From: Opitutia bacterium
Lineage (GTDB): Bacteria > Verrucomicrobiota > Verrucomicrobiia > Opitutales > JABJCN01
Length of the DNA: 35,738 nucleotides
Direction of reading: 5' to 3'
NCBI GenBank assembly: GCA_018668635.1
Contig: JABJCN010000012.1
Span: 1 to 35,738 of the forward strand
Shown here piece by piece: positions 8,681 through 16,505 of the stretch (position 1 is its first letter; every line of letters begins with the position of its first letter). The translations under genes and the position numbers were made by a program. The notes beneath the pieces are model-generated. The model saw only the letters and a list, made by a program, of their open reading frames with translations. It was not told the DNA's origin and searched no databases.

Positions 8681-9892
8681 TCACTGCACTTGGTTCTCGT
8701 TATTGTGAAAGACACTTGAAAGAATCTGTAAACTTGTCTGTAGGTCCTCCGTTGAAACATTAAGAGGAGGCAAGAGCCGCAGGACATCCCCAGCTGCAGG
8801 AACAGTTAGTAAGCCTGAATCCCGCAATTCTGCGACCAAGGGGCCCACTTCCCTTTTCATTACCAAGCCAATAAGAAAGCCCTGCCCACGCACCCCATCA
8901 ACAAGAGAAGGAAATCTTGTCTTAAGCGCCTGCAATTCCCGCTTATACCAAACACTCAAATCCCGAACATTTTGTAGCAGATTCTCTGACTTGATAATAT
9001 CAAGGACAGCCAACGAAGCCGCGCAGGCCATTGGATTCCCTCCAAATGTGCAACCATGCGAACCCGGCTGAAACAACTCGGCAAACTGTTCATGAATCCA
9101 AACTGCACCAATAGGAAAACCCCCACCAAGGCCTTTGGCCATGGCAATACCATCCGGTATAATACCAGACTCCTCGTGTGCAAAAAAAGTGCCGGTTCGA
9201 CCAACTCCACACTGTACCTCATCCAGCAATAGAAGTACCCCTCGATTGGTACACAGCTCACGAAGACCACAGAGGAAATCCACCGTGGCGGCATGAACTC
9301 CTCCCTCCCCCTGGATCGGCTCAATGAGGACTGCAGATGTATTTTCGGTAATCGCTTCAGAAAAGAGAACCAAGTCGTTAAACTTGACATGTGAAAAACC
9401 CGGGAGAATGGGGTGGAACCCTGCCTGTGTCTTCTCTTGCCCGGTGGCACTCAATCCACCAAAAGTTCGCCCATGAAAAGAACCCCTCGCTGTAACAACC
9501 TGAAATCGTTGGTTTTCCTGACCCGAAACTTTTTTGCCATGAAGACGGGAAAGCTTGACCAGCGTTTCTGTTGCCTCCGCTCCACTGTTACAGAAAAAGA
9601 TTTTTCCGGGCCCAGCAAGTTGACAAAGTCGTTTTGCCAAATCGCCCTGTAATGGGCTTGCATAAAGATTGCTACAGTGGCCAAGTTGAGCCACTTGCTC
9701 CTGCACAGCCTTTACCCACACGGGATGACAGTGACCAAGAGCATTCACGGCAACTCCGGTTGAAAAATCCAGATACTCTCGTCCTTCATCATCCCAGGCA
9801 CGAGTACCTTCGCCCCGAACGATCGCAATCGGGGGAGACGCATAGTTCTTTAACACAAATTGGTCATAGAACTCCTTGGTTTTAGAATGCAT
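8681..9892 (-). CDS. argD: Acetylornithine aminotransferase
   Basis: PLP-dependent class-III aminotransferase converting N-acetylglutamate semialdehyde to N-acetylornithine, and possibly also serving N-succinyl-DAP in other organisms. Starting at the ATG at 9892 (MHSKTKEFYD) gives 403 residues, the normal size; a longer open frame upstream would run into argB and was not used. Visible motifs: STGVAVNALGHCHP, FCNSGAEATETLVKLSR, FHGRTFG, D224 in LLLDEVQCGVGRTG, and the Schiff-base K253 in MAKGLGGGFPIGA. It starts 13 nt after the argB stop. Because this organism carries dapL, it probably does not need ArgD in lysine synthesis. Confidence 0.95.
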   Translation of the reverse strand: MHSKTKEFYDQFVLKNYASPPIAIVRGEGTRAWDDEGREYLDFSTGVAVNALGHCHPVWVKAVQEQVAQLGHCSNLYASPLQGDLAKRLCQLAGPGKIFFCNSGAEATETLVKLSRLHGKKVSGQENQRFQVVTARGSFHGRTFGGLSATGQEKTQAGFHPILPGFSHVKFNDLVLFSEAITENTSAVLIEPIQGEGGVHAATVDFLCGLRELCTNRGVLLLLDEVQCGVGRTGTFFAHEESGIIPDGIAMAKGLGGGFPIGAVWIHEQFAELFQPGSHGCTFGGNPMACAASLAVLDIIKSENLLQNVRDLSVWYKRELQALKTRFPSLVDGVRGQGFLIGLVMKREVGPLVAELRDSGLLTVPAAGDVLRLLPPLNVSTEDLQTSLQILSSVFHNNENQVQ

Positions 9893-9905
9893 GGTAATTC
9901 GTTGG

Positions 9906-10805
9906 TCAATCGAGCACAAGTTCTGTACCGATTCCCGTGTGTGTGAAAATTTCCAAAAGGAGGCTGTGAGGCTGGTTGGCATCAACGAAGTGAACTCTCC
10001 GAACACCCTCCCGGATTGCATGAGCTGCGCCATCCACCTTCGGTACCATACCGGAAGAAATAATTCCACTGGACTTCAGCCTTTCAATATCGCCAAGCGG
10101 GAGTGTCGAAATGAGACTCGACGAATCTTGAGGGTTCTGCAACAGGCCAGGCACATCGCAAAGATAGACAAGGCGACGAGCACCAAGAGAGGAAGCCAAA
10201 TGGGCGGCAGCAACATCGGCATTGGTATTAAATACATGTCCGGCATCATCCACCGCGATACAGGAGATCACAGGAATTCGCCGTTCAGATAAAGGAGCCT
10301 TAACCTCGAAAGGGGAAACCGATGTTATCGAGCCGACAAAGCCCAATTCAACTGGGTCACCCGAGTGGTCGAAGGCAAGCTTTTCACAAGCAAAAACGCG
10401 TTGGCCATGAGTTGGCGCAGGTATGCCTCCAGCATCCTTGATGGTTTTACAAATTTGTTCATTGACCTCTCCGTTGAGTGTTTGCTCAACAACCTTTATA
10501 GTTGCTTCATCAGTGTAGCGCAAACCATTGACAAAACGTGTCTCGATTCCGCTTTGAGACAAAGCACGTGTAATCGCCTTCCCTCCCCCATGGACCAAAG
10601 CAACACGAATACCGACCGAGGATAGAAATACTATGTCCATGGCTACTCGACGTTGCATTTCCAAGTTGTTCTCATCCAAGAAACTACCTCCGTATTTCAC
10701 AACAAAAAGGGAGTCTCGGAATTTCTGGACGTAAGGAAGGGCCTCCAGCAACACCTTTGCCTTGGTGGCTGGATCGATGTGGCTTAGTTCATTTAAATCA
10801 CTCAC
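9906..10805 (-). CDS. argB: Acetylglutamate kinase
   Basis: Phosphorylates N-acetylglutamate, the second step of the acetylated arginine pathway. The 299 residues carry KYGGSFLDE (near 37-45), LVHGGGKAITRAL and a C-terminal HSLLLEIFTHTGIGTEL. The roughly 30-residue N-terminal helix before the kinase core (ATKAKVLLEALPYVQKF) is the feature of the hexameric, arginine-inhibited form, so feedback inhibition by arginine is likely (inference from family). It starts with GTG inside the end of argJ: the genes overlap by 8 nt, which implies translational coupling. Confidence 0.95.
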   Translation of the reverse strand: MSDLNELSHIDPATKAKVLLEALPYVQKFRDSLFVVKYGGSFLDENNLEMQRRVAMDIVFLSSVGIRVALVHGGGKAITRALSQSGIETRFVNGLRYTDEATIKVVEQTLNGEVNEQICKTIKDAGGIPAPTHGQRVFACEKLAFDHSGDPVELGFVGSITSVSPFEVKAPLSERRIPVISCIAVDDAGHVFNTNADVAAAHLASSLGARRLVYLCDVPGLLQNPQDSSSLISTLPLGDIERLKSSGIISSGMVPKVDGAAHAIREGVRRVHFVDANQPHSLLLEIFTHTGIGTELVLD

Positions 10806-12027
10806 TTTTATTAAAATCCACGTAGCCCTCTGTTAAATCTGCACTGAGGACTGTGCATGAACCGGTACCAAGGTTTAGGTTAAGCTGTATTGTGAATCTA
10901 TCCTTGTTCACAACAGTTTTCCATGAAGAACGATTTTGAGTTTGTGGTGCACCTGCGAGAAGAACAAGAGCATCATCATAATAGAGGTCAACCTTGTCCA
11001 TCTCAAGCCCAACCTGTGCGTAACCAGCAGCATGAACAATGCGCCCCCAATTGGGGTCACCACCATACCATGAGGTTTTTACAAGCAAGGAATTCGCTAT
11101 GGAACGACAAACCTTTTCTGCAGTCTCATCATCAGGTGCACTCTTCACCTCTACCCGAACGACCTTGGTAATCCGTTCACCATCGGAAACAATTTTTTCT
11201 GCAAGATCAAGACAGATACGTCCAACCGCTTCCTGAAATAATTGAAGATCTTGCGGGGTCTTTTCTGAGATACATTTTCCTGAGGCACCATTTGCCAGCA
11301 TGAGAACTGTGTCATTGGTGCTCATATCACCGTCAATCGTGATACGATTAAAGGATTTATTAACTGCTTCAGACAAGACTTCGCGTAACAATTCCTGATG
11401 AATTTTCACGTCTGTCAGAAGGAATGCAAGCATGGTTGCCATGTTGGGCTCGATCATCCCTGCACCTTTTGCAAAACCACCAATAGACAATTCTTCCCCT
11501 TCCATCTCCCAAGTTGCAAGACACCCCTTGGGGCAGGTGTCTGAAGTCAAGATTGAGCGACTGGTACGCTCACCATGTTCAGGAAGGTTCCCCAAGTTTT
11601 GGGTACAATTCCTAATTCCCGGTATAATCCGGTCCATGGGCAAAAGTTCCCCAATTCTTCCTGTGGAACAAACAAGAAAACTACCGGGGCTAGAATTAGT
11701 GTAACGAATTGCCTCTAAAGCCATGTTCTCAGCATCAATAAGTCCCTGGTCTCCGGTGCAGGCATTGGCATTCCCGCTGTTACAGACAAACCCATGAAAG
11801 GCTTCTCCTGATGCAAGCCACTTTCGAGAAAGCAAAACAGGAGCTGCCTGAACATCATTTTTTGTAAATACCCCTGCCGCAGTGCATGGGGAAATCGAAT
11901 GAACCAAACATAGGTCAAGGCAGTCGTCATCCTTGCAACGAACATCGCATGAAACCCCATTGACTTTGAAGGAAGGGACTTTCGCAGCAGCAGCGATGTC
12001 ATTTTGAATTATTAAATTTCCAGTCAT
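10798..12027 (-). CDS. argJ: Glutamate N-acetyltransferase / N-acetylglutamate synthase ArgJ
   Basis: Moves the acetyl group from N-acetylornithine back to glutamate, giving a cyclic pathway; many family members also make N-acetylglutamate from acetyl-CoA. From the ATG at 12027 (MTGNLI) the product has 409 residues, typical of ArgJ, with start 16 nt after argC; a TTG further upstream would overlap argC and is less likely. The self-cleavage site is visible at PNMATMLAF with nucleophile T198; the alpha and beta chains would be about 197 and 212 residues. Other blocks: CNSGNANACTGDQG, GDMSTNDTVL, KTSWYGGDPNWGR. It overlaps argB by 8 nt. No argA is seen, consistent with ArgJ running the cycle. 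Confidence 0.95.
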   Translation of the reverse strand: MTGNLIIQNDIAAAAKVPSFKVNGVSCDVRCKDDDCLDLCLVHSISPCTAAGVFTKNDVQAAPVLLSRKWLASGEAFHGFVCNSGNANACTGDQGLIDAENMALEAIRYTNSSPGSFLVCSTGRIGELLPMDRIIPGIRNCTQNLGNLPEHGERTSRSILTSDTCPKGCLATWEMEGEELSIGGFAKGAGMIEPNMATMLAFLLTDVKIHQELLREVLSEAVNKSFNRITIDGDMSTNDTVLMLANGASGKCISEKTPQDLQLFQEAVGRICLDLAEKIVSDGERITKVVRVEVKSAPDDETAEKVCRSIANSLLVKTSWYGGDPNWGRIVHAAGYAQVGLEMDKVDLYYDDALVLLAGAPQTQNRSSWKTVVNKDRFTIQLNLNLGTGSCTVLSADLTEGYVDFNKSE

Positions 12028-12043
12028 ATCAGTTGCTTTGGCG

Positions 12044-13081
12044 CTAGAGAAGTCCTGCTGTTTCCGGAAAACCAAACCGTAAATTGGCTATCTGAATAGC
12101 CTGGCCACTGGCGCCTTTGATAAGGTTGTCCTCGGCACTCGTAAGAAGTAAGCGCCCGGTGCGCTCGTCATGAACGGCAGAGATATCAACCCGATTAGTC
12201 CCTGTAACATGCTGAGAATCCGGGAAAGTACCAGAAGGCAGTATATTAATAAACGGGCTGGTAGCATAAGCTGAATTCCAGCATTCATACACGGCGCCAA
12301 GGGAAGCTATAGCAGGAACAGAAATGGTTGAGACTATGCCTCGTTGCATCGGAACAAGATGTGGACAAAACTGGATCACTACCGATTTGTCCGCTGCGAC
12401 AGAAAGCTGCTCCTCGATCTCAGATAAATGTCGATGTTTAGGTAGCCCATAAGCTACGGAGCTTTCTGAGCGCTCGCAAAAAAGGTAGTTTTCCGCTAGT
12501 TTTTTTCCGGCGCCGCTAACCCCGCTTAAACTATTGACTACAATACCATCGCTTTCAACCAGTCCGGCCTTTAACAAGGGAGTCAGGGGAATCTGAATAC
12601 TGGTTGGGTAGCACCCTGGACATGCAAAAAGCTGATGGTCACGGAGCCCCCCCATCCCATGGATTTCCGGAATCACATAGGCCCCTGCTTCCAAAAGTTC
12701 TTTATCCGGGTGCTCTTCCCCATAAAATTCCTCATAGACCTCAGGGCTGCCAAGCCGAAAGTCTGCGCTCAGGTCGATCACCACCTTGCCGGCGTCAAAC
12801 AAAGGACGTGCAAACTTTGTCGCAACCCCATGTGGTAATGCCAGAAAAAAAACATCAACGTTTGTTTCAGACGCTAAAACAGCAGGATCAGAAGCGGTAA
12901 ATACGAGCCCGTCCAGCAGTCCACGAAGCTTCTGGTATACATCTCCCACCGATTTACCTGCCAACTGTCGAGAAGTTGCATTTACAACCTCCATGAATGG
13001 ATGCCTGGCCAGAAGTCGCATCAACTCAATGCCGGAATAACCAGTGGCGCCAACAACAGCCGCCTGGACCTTGGTAGACAT
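12044..13081 (-). CDS. argC: N-acetyl-gamma-glutamyl-phosphate reductase
   Basis: NADPH-dependent reduction of N-acetylglutamyl phosphate to the semialdehyde. The 345 residues begin with the nucleotide-binding GATGYSG (11-17); the catalytic cysteine is C157 in ACPGCYPT; FCPHLVPMQRGIVSTI carries the conserved His. First gene of the nine-gene minus-strand run, so the run's promoter should lie in 13082-13144, between its ATG and the rpsI terminator. I could not recognise an ArgR box or a clear -35/-10 pair there. Confidence 0.96.
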   Translation of the reverse strand: MSTKVQAAVVGATGYSGIELMRLLARHPFMEVVNATSRQLAGKSVGDVYQKLRGLLDGLVFTASDPAVLASETNVDVFFLALPHGVATKFARPLFDAGKVVIDLSADFRLGSPEVYEEFYGEEHPDKELLEAGAYVIPEIHGMGGLRDHQLFACPGCYPTSIQIPLTPLLKAGLVESDGIVVNSLSGVSGAGKKLAENYLFCERSESSVAYGLPKHRHLSEIEEQLSVAADKSVVIQFCPHLVPMQRGIVSTISVPAIASLGAVYECWNSAYATSPFINILPSGTFPDSQHVTGTNRVDISAVHDERTGRLLLTSAEDNLIKGASGQAIQIANLRFGFPETAGLL

Positions 13082-13144
13082 GATAATAATAGAATGGGTT
13101 GGGTTGTTCGAGGATTCCCTTTAAAGCTATGGAATGAAAAAGAA

Positions 13145-13179
13145 AAAGCCCTTCACCGGCAGGGCCAGAGGAGGGCTTT
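13145..13179 (-). terminator. Intrinsic terminator after rplM-rpsI
   Basis: An 8-bp stem (AAAGCCCT at 13145-13152 with AGGGCTTT at 13172-13179) with a 19-nt loop. On the minus strand it leads into a T-rich stretch (plus-strand A-rich 13134-13147). It lies 25 nt after the rpsI stop and separates the ribosomal operon from the arginine run. Confidence 0.7.
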
Positions 13180-13203
13180 ATAAAAACTGGATTCCGGCTT
13201 CTT

Positions 13204-13608
13204 CTAGCGCTTGGAGAACTGGAACCGTTTGCGTGCCCCGGGCTGACCCGACTTTTTACGCTCTCGCACACGGCTGTCTCGTCGAAGAAAACCAGCGCTT
13301 TTCAAAGGAGAACGAAGCTCCGAATCGTATTTTTCCAAGGCCCGGGCAATGCCGAGGCGAATGGCGAAAGCCTGTCCAATATAGCCTCCTCCCTGAACAT
13401 GAACCGACATATTAAACTGGTCCTCCTTCTCAATCGCCTTCATTGGAGCATTTACTTCAAAATGAAAGGACTCAAGGGCGCAGAAATCCTCCGCCTTCTT
13501 GCCATTAATAATTATCTTGCCCTTGCCCTCCGTTAAGCGGACTCGTGCGATGGCAGCCTTCCGGCGACCTGTTGCGGCAAAGACCTGTGTATTAGCTTTC
13601 GCGCTCAT
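13204..13608 (-). CDS. rpsI: 30S ribosomal protein S9 (uS9)
   Basis: The 134-residue small-subunit protein shows the family blocks ATGRRKAAIARVRL (near 11-24), GGGYIGQAFAIRLGIARAL and a strongly basic tail ending FQFSKR. The C-terminal SKR of this family reaches the P-site tRNA anticodon arm. It follows rplM by 20 nt, the universally conserved rplM-rpsI order, and is followed by a terminator. Confidence 0.97.
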   Translation of the reverse strand: MSAKANTQVFAATGRRKAAIARVRLTEGKGKIIINGKKAEDFCALESFHFEVNAPMKAIEKEDQFNMSVHVQGGGYIGQAFAIRLGIARALEKYDSELRSPLKSAGFLRRDSRVRERKKSGQPGARKRFQFSKR

Positions 13609-13628
13609 AGATAGTGATTAATAGGGGA

Positions 13629-14057
13629 TTATAATTCGATCTTCTCGGGTTCCTGGCCTTCATGGGGGTGTTCTTCGCCAGCGTAAATTTTGAGCTTCTT
13701 GATCATCTCGCGGGCAAGACGATTCTTGGGAAGCATGCCTTTAACGGAATGTTGAATGATAAATTCAGGTTTTTTTTCGCGCATTGTGCTGATACCAATA
13801 CGTTTCTCGTTACCAAAGTATCCTGAGTAGAACATATAATCAAGCTGCTCTTCCTTGTTGCCGGTAACCCTAACCTTTTCTGCGTTGATCACGATAACGT
13901 GATCACCCGTATCGATATGAGGAGTGTAAATAGCCTTGTGACGGCCACGAAGAAGGTTGGCAATCTTAACGCTCATTCGGCCAAGGATGAGATCCGTGGC
14001 ATCAATGAGCCACCACTTCCGCTCAATTGCGTCTACTTTTGGCAGCGTTGTTTTCAT
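13629..14057 (-). CDS. rplM: 50S ribosomal protein L13 (uL13)
   Basis: The 142-residue large-subunit protein is recognised by KWWLIDATDLILGRMSVKIA, GDHVIVINAEKVRVTG and AVKGMLPKNRL-like text (HSVKGMLPKNRLAREM). First gene of the rplM-rpsI operon. In many bacteria L13 or its mRNA leader is autoregulated; here the 175-bp gap to the divergent tal gene holds a loose inverted repeat (AACTAAG near 14097 with CTTAGTT near 14134), but no known leader motif was recognised. Confidence 0.97.
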   Translation of the reverse strand: MKTTLPKVDAIERKWWLIDATDLILGRMSVKIANLLRGRHKAIYTPHIDTGDHVIVINAEKVRVTGNKEEQLDYMFYSGYFGNEKRIGISTMREKKPEFIIQHSVKGMLPKNRLAREMIKKLKIYAGEEHPHEGQEPEKIEL

Positions 14058-14232
14058 GTTAAATTCGTATTGTGATAAAATCTGATAAGACGTAAAAACT
14101 AAGAATAAAATGATTTTTAAGACCTAGCTTTTACTTAGTTCTAAAAAAAGAGCGGGAAAGAATGTAAACCTTTGCCCTCCGAATCAAGCCAAAGTTCGAA
14201 ATTTATTCAACCATTATCAAAACCAAGAAAAC

Positions 14233-15174
14233 ATGACATCCACACTTGAGCAATTAAAGGCCATGACGACAGTAGTCGCCGATACTGGTGACTTTGCGAT
14301 CATAGACCAATACAAGCCTCATGACGCGACGACCAACCCGTCCCTTATCATGAAAGCTGTAGAAAAAAAAGAGTACCAGCACTTGGTGGACCGAGCGGTT
14401 GAGGATTCAGGAGGCGATGTAGAAAACGCGGTAGACCGGTTGCTGGTCGCCTTTGGTATCGAAATCCTGAAGATCATTCCTGGCCGGGTATCCACGGAAG
14501 TCCCTGCATCGCTTTCATTTAACGTTGAAGGAACAGTTACCAAGGCAGGAGACCTCATAAAGCTTTATGAATCGAATGGGATTGCCCGGGAACGTATACT
14601 AATAAAGATAGCGAGTACCTGGGAAGGGATTCGTGCCGCTGAAATCCTTGAAGGTAGAGGGATTTGTTGCAACCTGACACTATTGTTCTCGCTTACACAA
14701 GCTATTGCATGTGCAGAAGCAGGGGTTAAGCTTATCTCGCCTTTCGTTGGAAGAATTTTGGACTGGCACCGAAAAAACACCGGAAAAGAATATTCAAGCG
14801 AAGAGGACCCAGGTGTCCTTAGTGTTCGCGAAATATATAAATATTATAAAACATTTGGGTATGAAACTGAAATTATGGGCGCCAGCTTTCGTAATACCGG
14901 TGAGATTCTGGAACTAGCCGGCTGTGACCTTCTGACAATCGGGCCCAGTCTACTCGATGAACTTCAAGGCATGGAGACCCCCGTTGCTCGAAAACTGGAT
15001 CCCAAAACAGTGAACAGCGAAGACATGGCAAAGACCAATCTGAATGAAAAACAATTTCGCTGGGAAATGAATGAAGATGCTATGGCTACCGAAAAGCTTG
15101 CCGAAGGTATCCGTAAGTTCGCAGCGGACCTAGATAACGTAAGAGACATCGCTGCTCGTAAAATAGCTCTGTAA
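14233..15174 (+). CDS. tal: Transaldolase (TalB type)
   Basis: Cytoplasmic pentose-phosphate enzyme moving a dihydroxyacetone unit between sedoheptulose 7-phosphate and glyceraldehyde 3-phosphate. The 313 residues show the class-I signature DATTNPSLI (31-39), [12 protein letters not shown], the Schiff-base K125 in [12 protein letters not shown], and [12 protein letters not shown]. Length fits the long TalB type rather than the 220-residue TalC/FSA type. ATG start in a divergent position to rplM; it heads a short plus-strand group with the next two genes (gaps of 31 and 28 nt). Confidence 0.96.
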   Translation: MTSTLEQLKAMTTVVADTGDFAIIDQYKPHDATTNPSLIMKAVEKKEYQHLVDRAVEDSGGDVENAVDRLLVAFGIEILKIIPGRVSTEVPASLSFNVEGTVTKAGDLIKLYESNGIARERILIKIASTWEGIRAAEILEGRGICCNLTLLFSLTQAIACAEAGVKLISPFVGRILDWHRKNTGKEYSSEEDPGVLSVREIYKYYKTFGYETEIMGASFRNTGEILELAGCDLLTIGPSLLDELQGMETPVARKLDPKTVNSEDMAKTNLNEKQFRWEMNEDAMATEKLAEGIRKFAADLDNVRDIAARKIAL

Positions 15175-15205
15175 ATTACGGAACAACCCGTTCTGGCGAC
15201 ATTAA

Positions 15206-15517
15206 ATGAATACGATTGAAGAACTCGAGGCATCTGTTAAGACTCAGGATCAAGCGCCAACTGGTCTTTCCCCTGAAATAAAGGCTCTTTGGTTGACCAA
15301 GAAAGGTCAATGGCAAGCGGCACATGAGATAGCCCAAGATATAAAGACGGATACTGGTTCATGGATTCATGCCATGCTACACCGAATCGAAGGGGATTTA
15401 GGAAACGCGGCCTATTGGTATAGTCGAGCTGGCAAACCGGCCATCTCAAATATGAACAGGATTGAAAAAGAATGGCGTGAAATAACTGCGTTCGTACTTG
15501 GCGAATTACAGCCTTGA
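15206..15517 (+). CDS. Small conserved protein of unknown function
   Basis: A 103-residue soluble protein without signal peptide or membrane segment. The first 25 residues look disordered; the rest has a tryptophan/histidine-rich pattern: LWLTKKGQWQAAHEIAQ, then WIHAMLHRIEGDLGNAAYWY and SRAGKP. I recall similar small proteins with AH..Q, LHR.EGD and YWY.RAG patterns from other bacteria, but I know no function and could not check. The alternating helical pattern suggests a compact all-helical fold, TPR-like in character. It lies 31 nt after tal and 28 nt before trhO, so all three may be co-transcribed; neither neighbour points to a role. Confidence 0.8.
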   Translation: MNTIEELEASVKTQDQAPTGLSPEIKALWLTKKGQWQAAHEIAQDIKTDTGSWIHAMLHRIEGDLGNAAYWYSRAGKPAISNMNRIEKEWREITAFVLGELQP

Positions 15518-15536
15518 GCCTCTTTCTATTAATTCT

Positions 15537-15540
15537 AGGA
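15537..15540 (+). promoter_or_regulatory. Ribosome-binding site fixing the trhO start
   Basis: AGGA 5 nt before the ATG at 15546. It supports this start over the in-frame TTG at 15498, which would overlap the upstream gene. Confidence 0.6.
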
Positions 15541-15545
15541 TCAAT

Positions 15546-16466
15546 ATGCACTACAAGGTTGCAGCATTTTACAAATTTGTGCGTCTGGATGATTTCCGTA
15601 AAATGCGCAGATCATTACTTGAGATCTGCCAGAAACTTGAATTGGTAGGAACAATCCTTCTAGCCAAAGAAGGAATCAACGGGACAATTGCTGGATCGCC
15701 TGATGATATAGATAAAATTTTCGCTGACTTGAAGAAAGATCCGCGATTGGAAAATTTGCAGGTCAAATACTCCGAAGCCAAGGAAAAGCCGTTCCATCGG
15801 ATAAAAGTAAGCCAAAAAAAAGAAATTATCACGATGGGAGTCGCTGGTGTAAATCCCGCAAAGAAGACAGGCCAGCACGTTTCCGCAAAGGAATGGAACC
15901 AGTTGATTGCTGATCCTGATGTGGTTGTCCTGGATACTAGAAACTCATACGAAACTGCTATTGGTACCTTTGAAAATGCAGTTGATCCACAAACTGAATC
16001 TTTCAGCCAGATAGTAGAGTATGTGGACAAGAACCTCGCACATGATAAGGAACGTAAAATTGCAATGTTTTGCACAGGAGGTATCCGGTGCGAAAAACTG
16101 TCCGCACATATGCTGGAGGAGGGATTTGAGCAGATCTACCAATTAAACGGAGGAATTTTAAAATATCTGGAGGAGATGCCAGAAGAGAAAAGCCAATGGA
16201 AAGGTGATTGTTTTGTCTTTGATCATCGCGTCTCCATCGGGCATGAACTAAAGGAAGGAGATCACACGATGTGCCATGGTTGTGGCTATCCTCTCACTTC
16301 AGAAGACAGGCGTTCAGCAGAGTACGAGATGGGAGTCAGTTGCGCCAAATGTGTAGATTCGCTAAGCAAGGAAAAGCGAAACGGGCTTCGGGAGCGTCAA
16401 AAACAAATGGAACTTGCAAAAACAAATAACAACAAGCATCTCGGGCAGAAAATTTATAAAGACTAG
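15546..16466 (+). CDS. trhO: tRNA uridine-34 hydroxylase TrhO (rhodanese family, YceA-like)
   Basis: The family makes 5-hydroxyuridine at the wobble position of certain tRNAs using oxygen. From the ATG at 15546 the protein has 306 residues. The N-terminal domain (YKFVRLDDFRKMR, LLAKEGINGTIAG) is the YceA-type ferredoxin-like fold. A rhodanese domain spans about 110-210 with the active-site loop FCTGGIRCEK, C176 being the catalytic position. The C-terminus carries two CxxC pairs (C243/C246 and C266/C269), which may hold a metal ion. It faces the convergent pfp gene with 39 bp between the stop codons. Confidence 0.9.
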   Translation: MHYKVAAFYKFVRLDDFRKMRRSLLEICQKLELVGTILLAKEGINGTIAGSPDDIDKIFADLKKDPRLENLQVKYSEAKEKPFHRIKVSQKKEIITMGVAGVNPAKKTGQHVSAKEWNQLIADPDVVVLDTRNSYETAIGTFENAVDPQTESFSQIVEYVDKNLAHDKERKIAMFCTGGIRCEKLSAHMLEEGFEQIYQLNGGILKYLEEMPEEKSQWKGDCFVFDHRVSIGHELKEGDHTMCHGCGYPLTSEDRRSAEYEMGVSCAKCVDSLSKEKRNGLRERQKQMELAKTNNNKHLGQKIYKD

Positions 16467-16505
16467 CTCAAGCCACCACCTTGTCGCGGCGAAAAGGGTT
16501 AATGA

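Noticed and set aside
9893-10069. 59-codon upstream extension of argD
   Set aside because: It lies inside argB on the same strand and adds sequence unlike the family; the ATG at 9892 gives the normal ArgD start and length.
12028-12075. Longer argJ starting with TTG at 12075
   Set aside because: It would overlap the argC end by 32 nt; the ATG at 12027 gives standard ArgJ length and a 16-nt gap.
15498-15545. trhO extension from a TTG
   Set aside because: Overlaps the upstream small gene; AGGA at 15537 supports the ATG at 15546.
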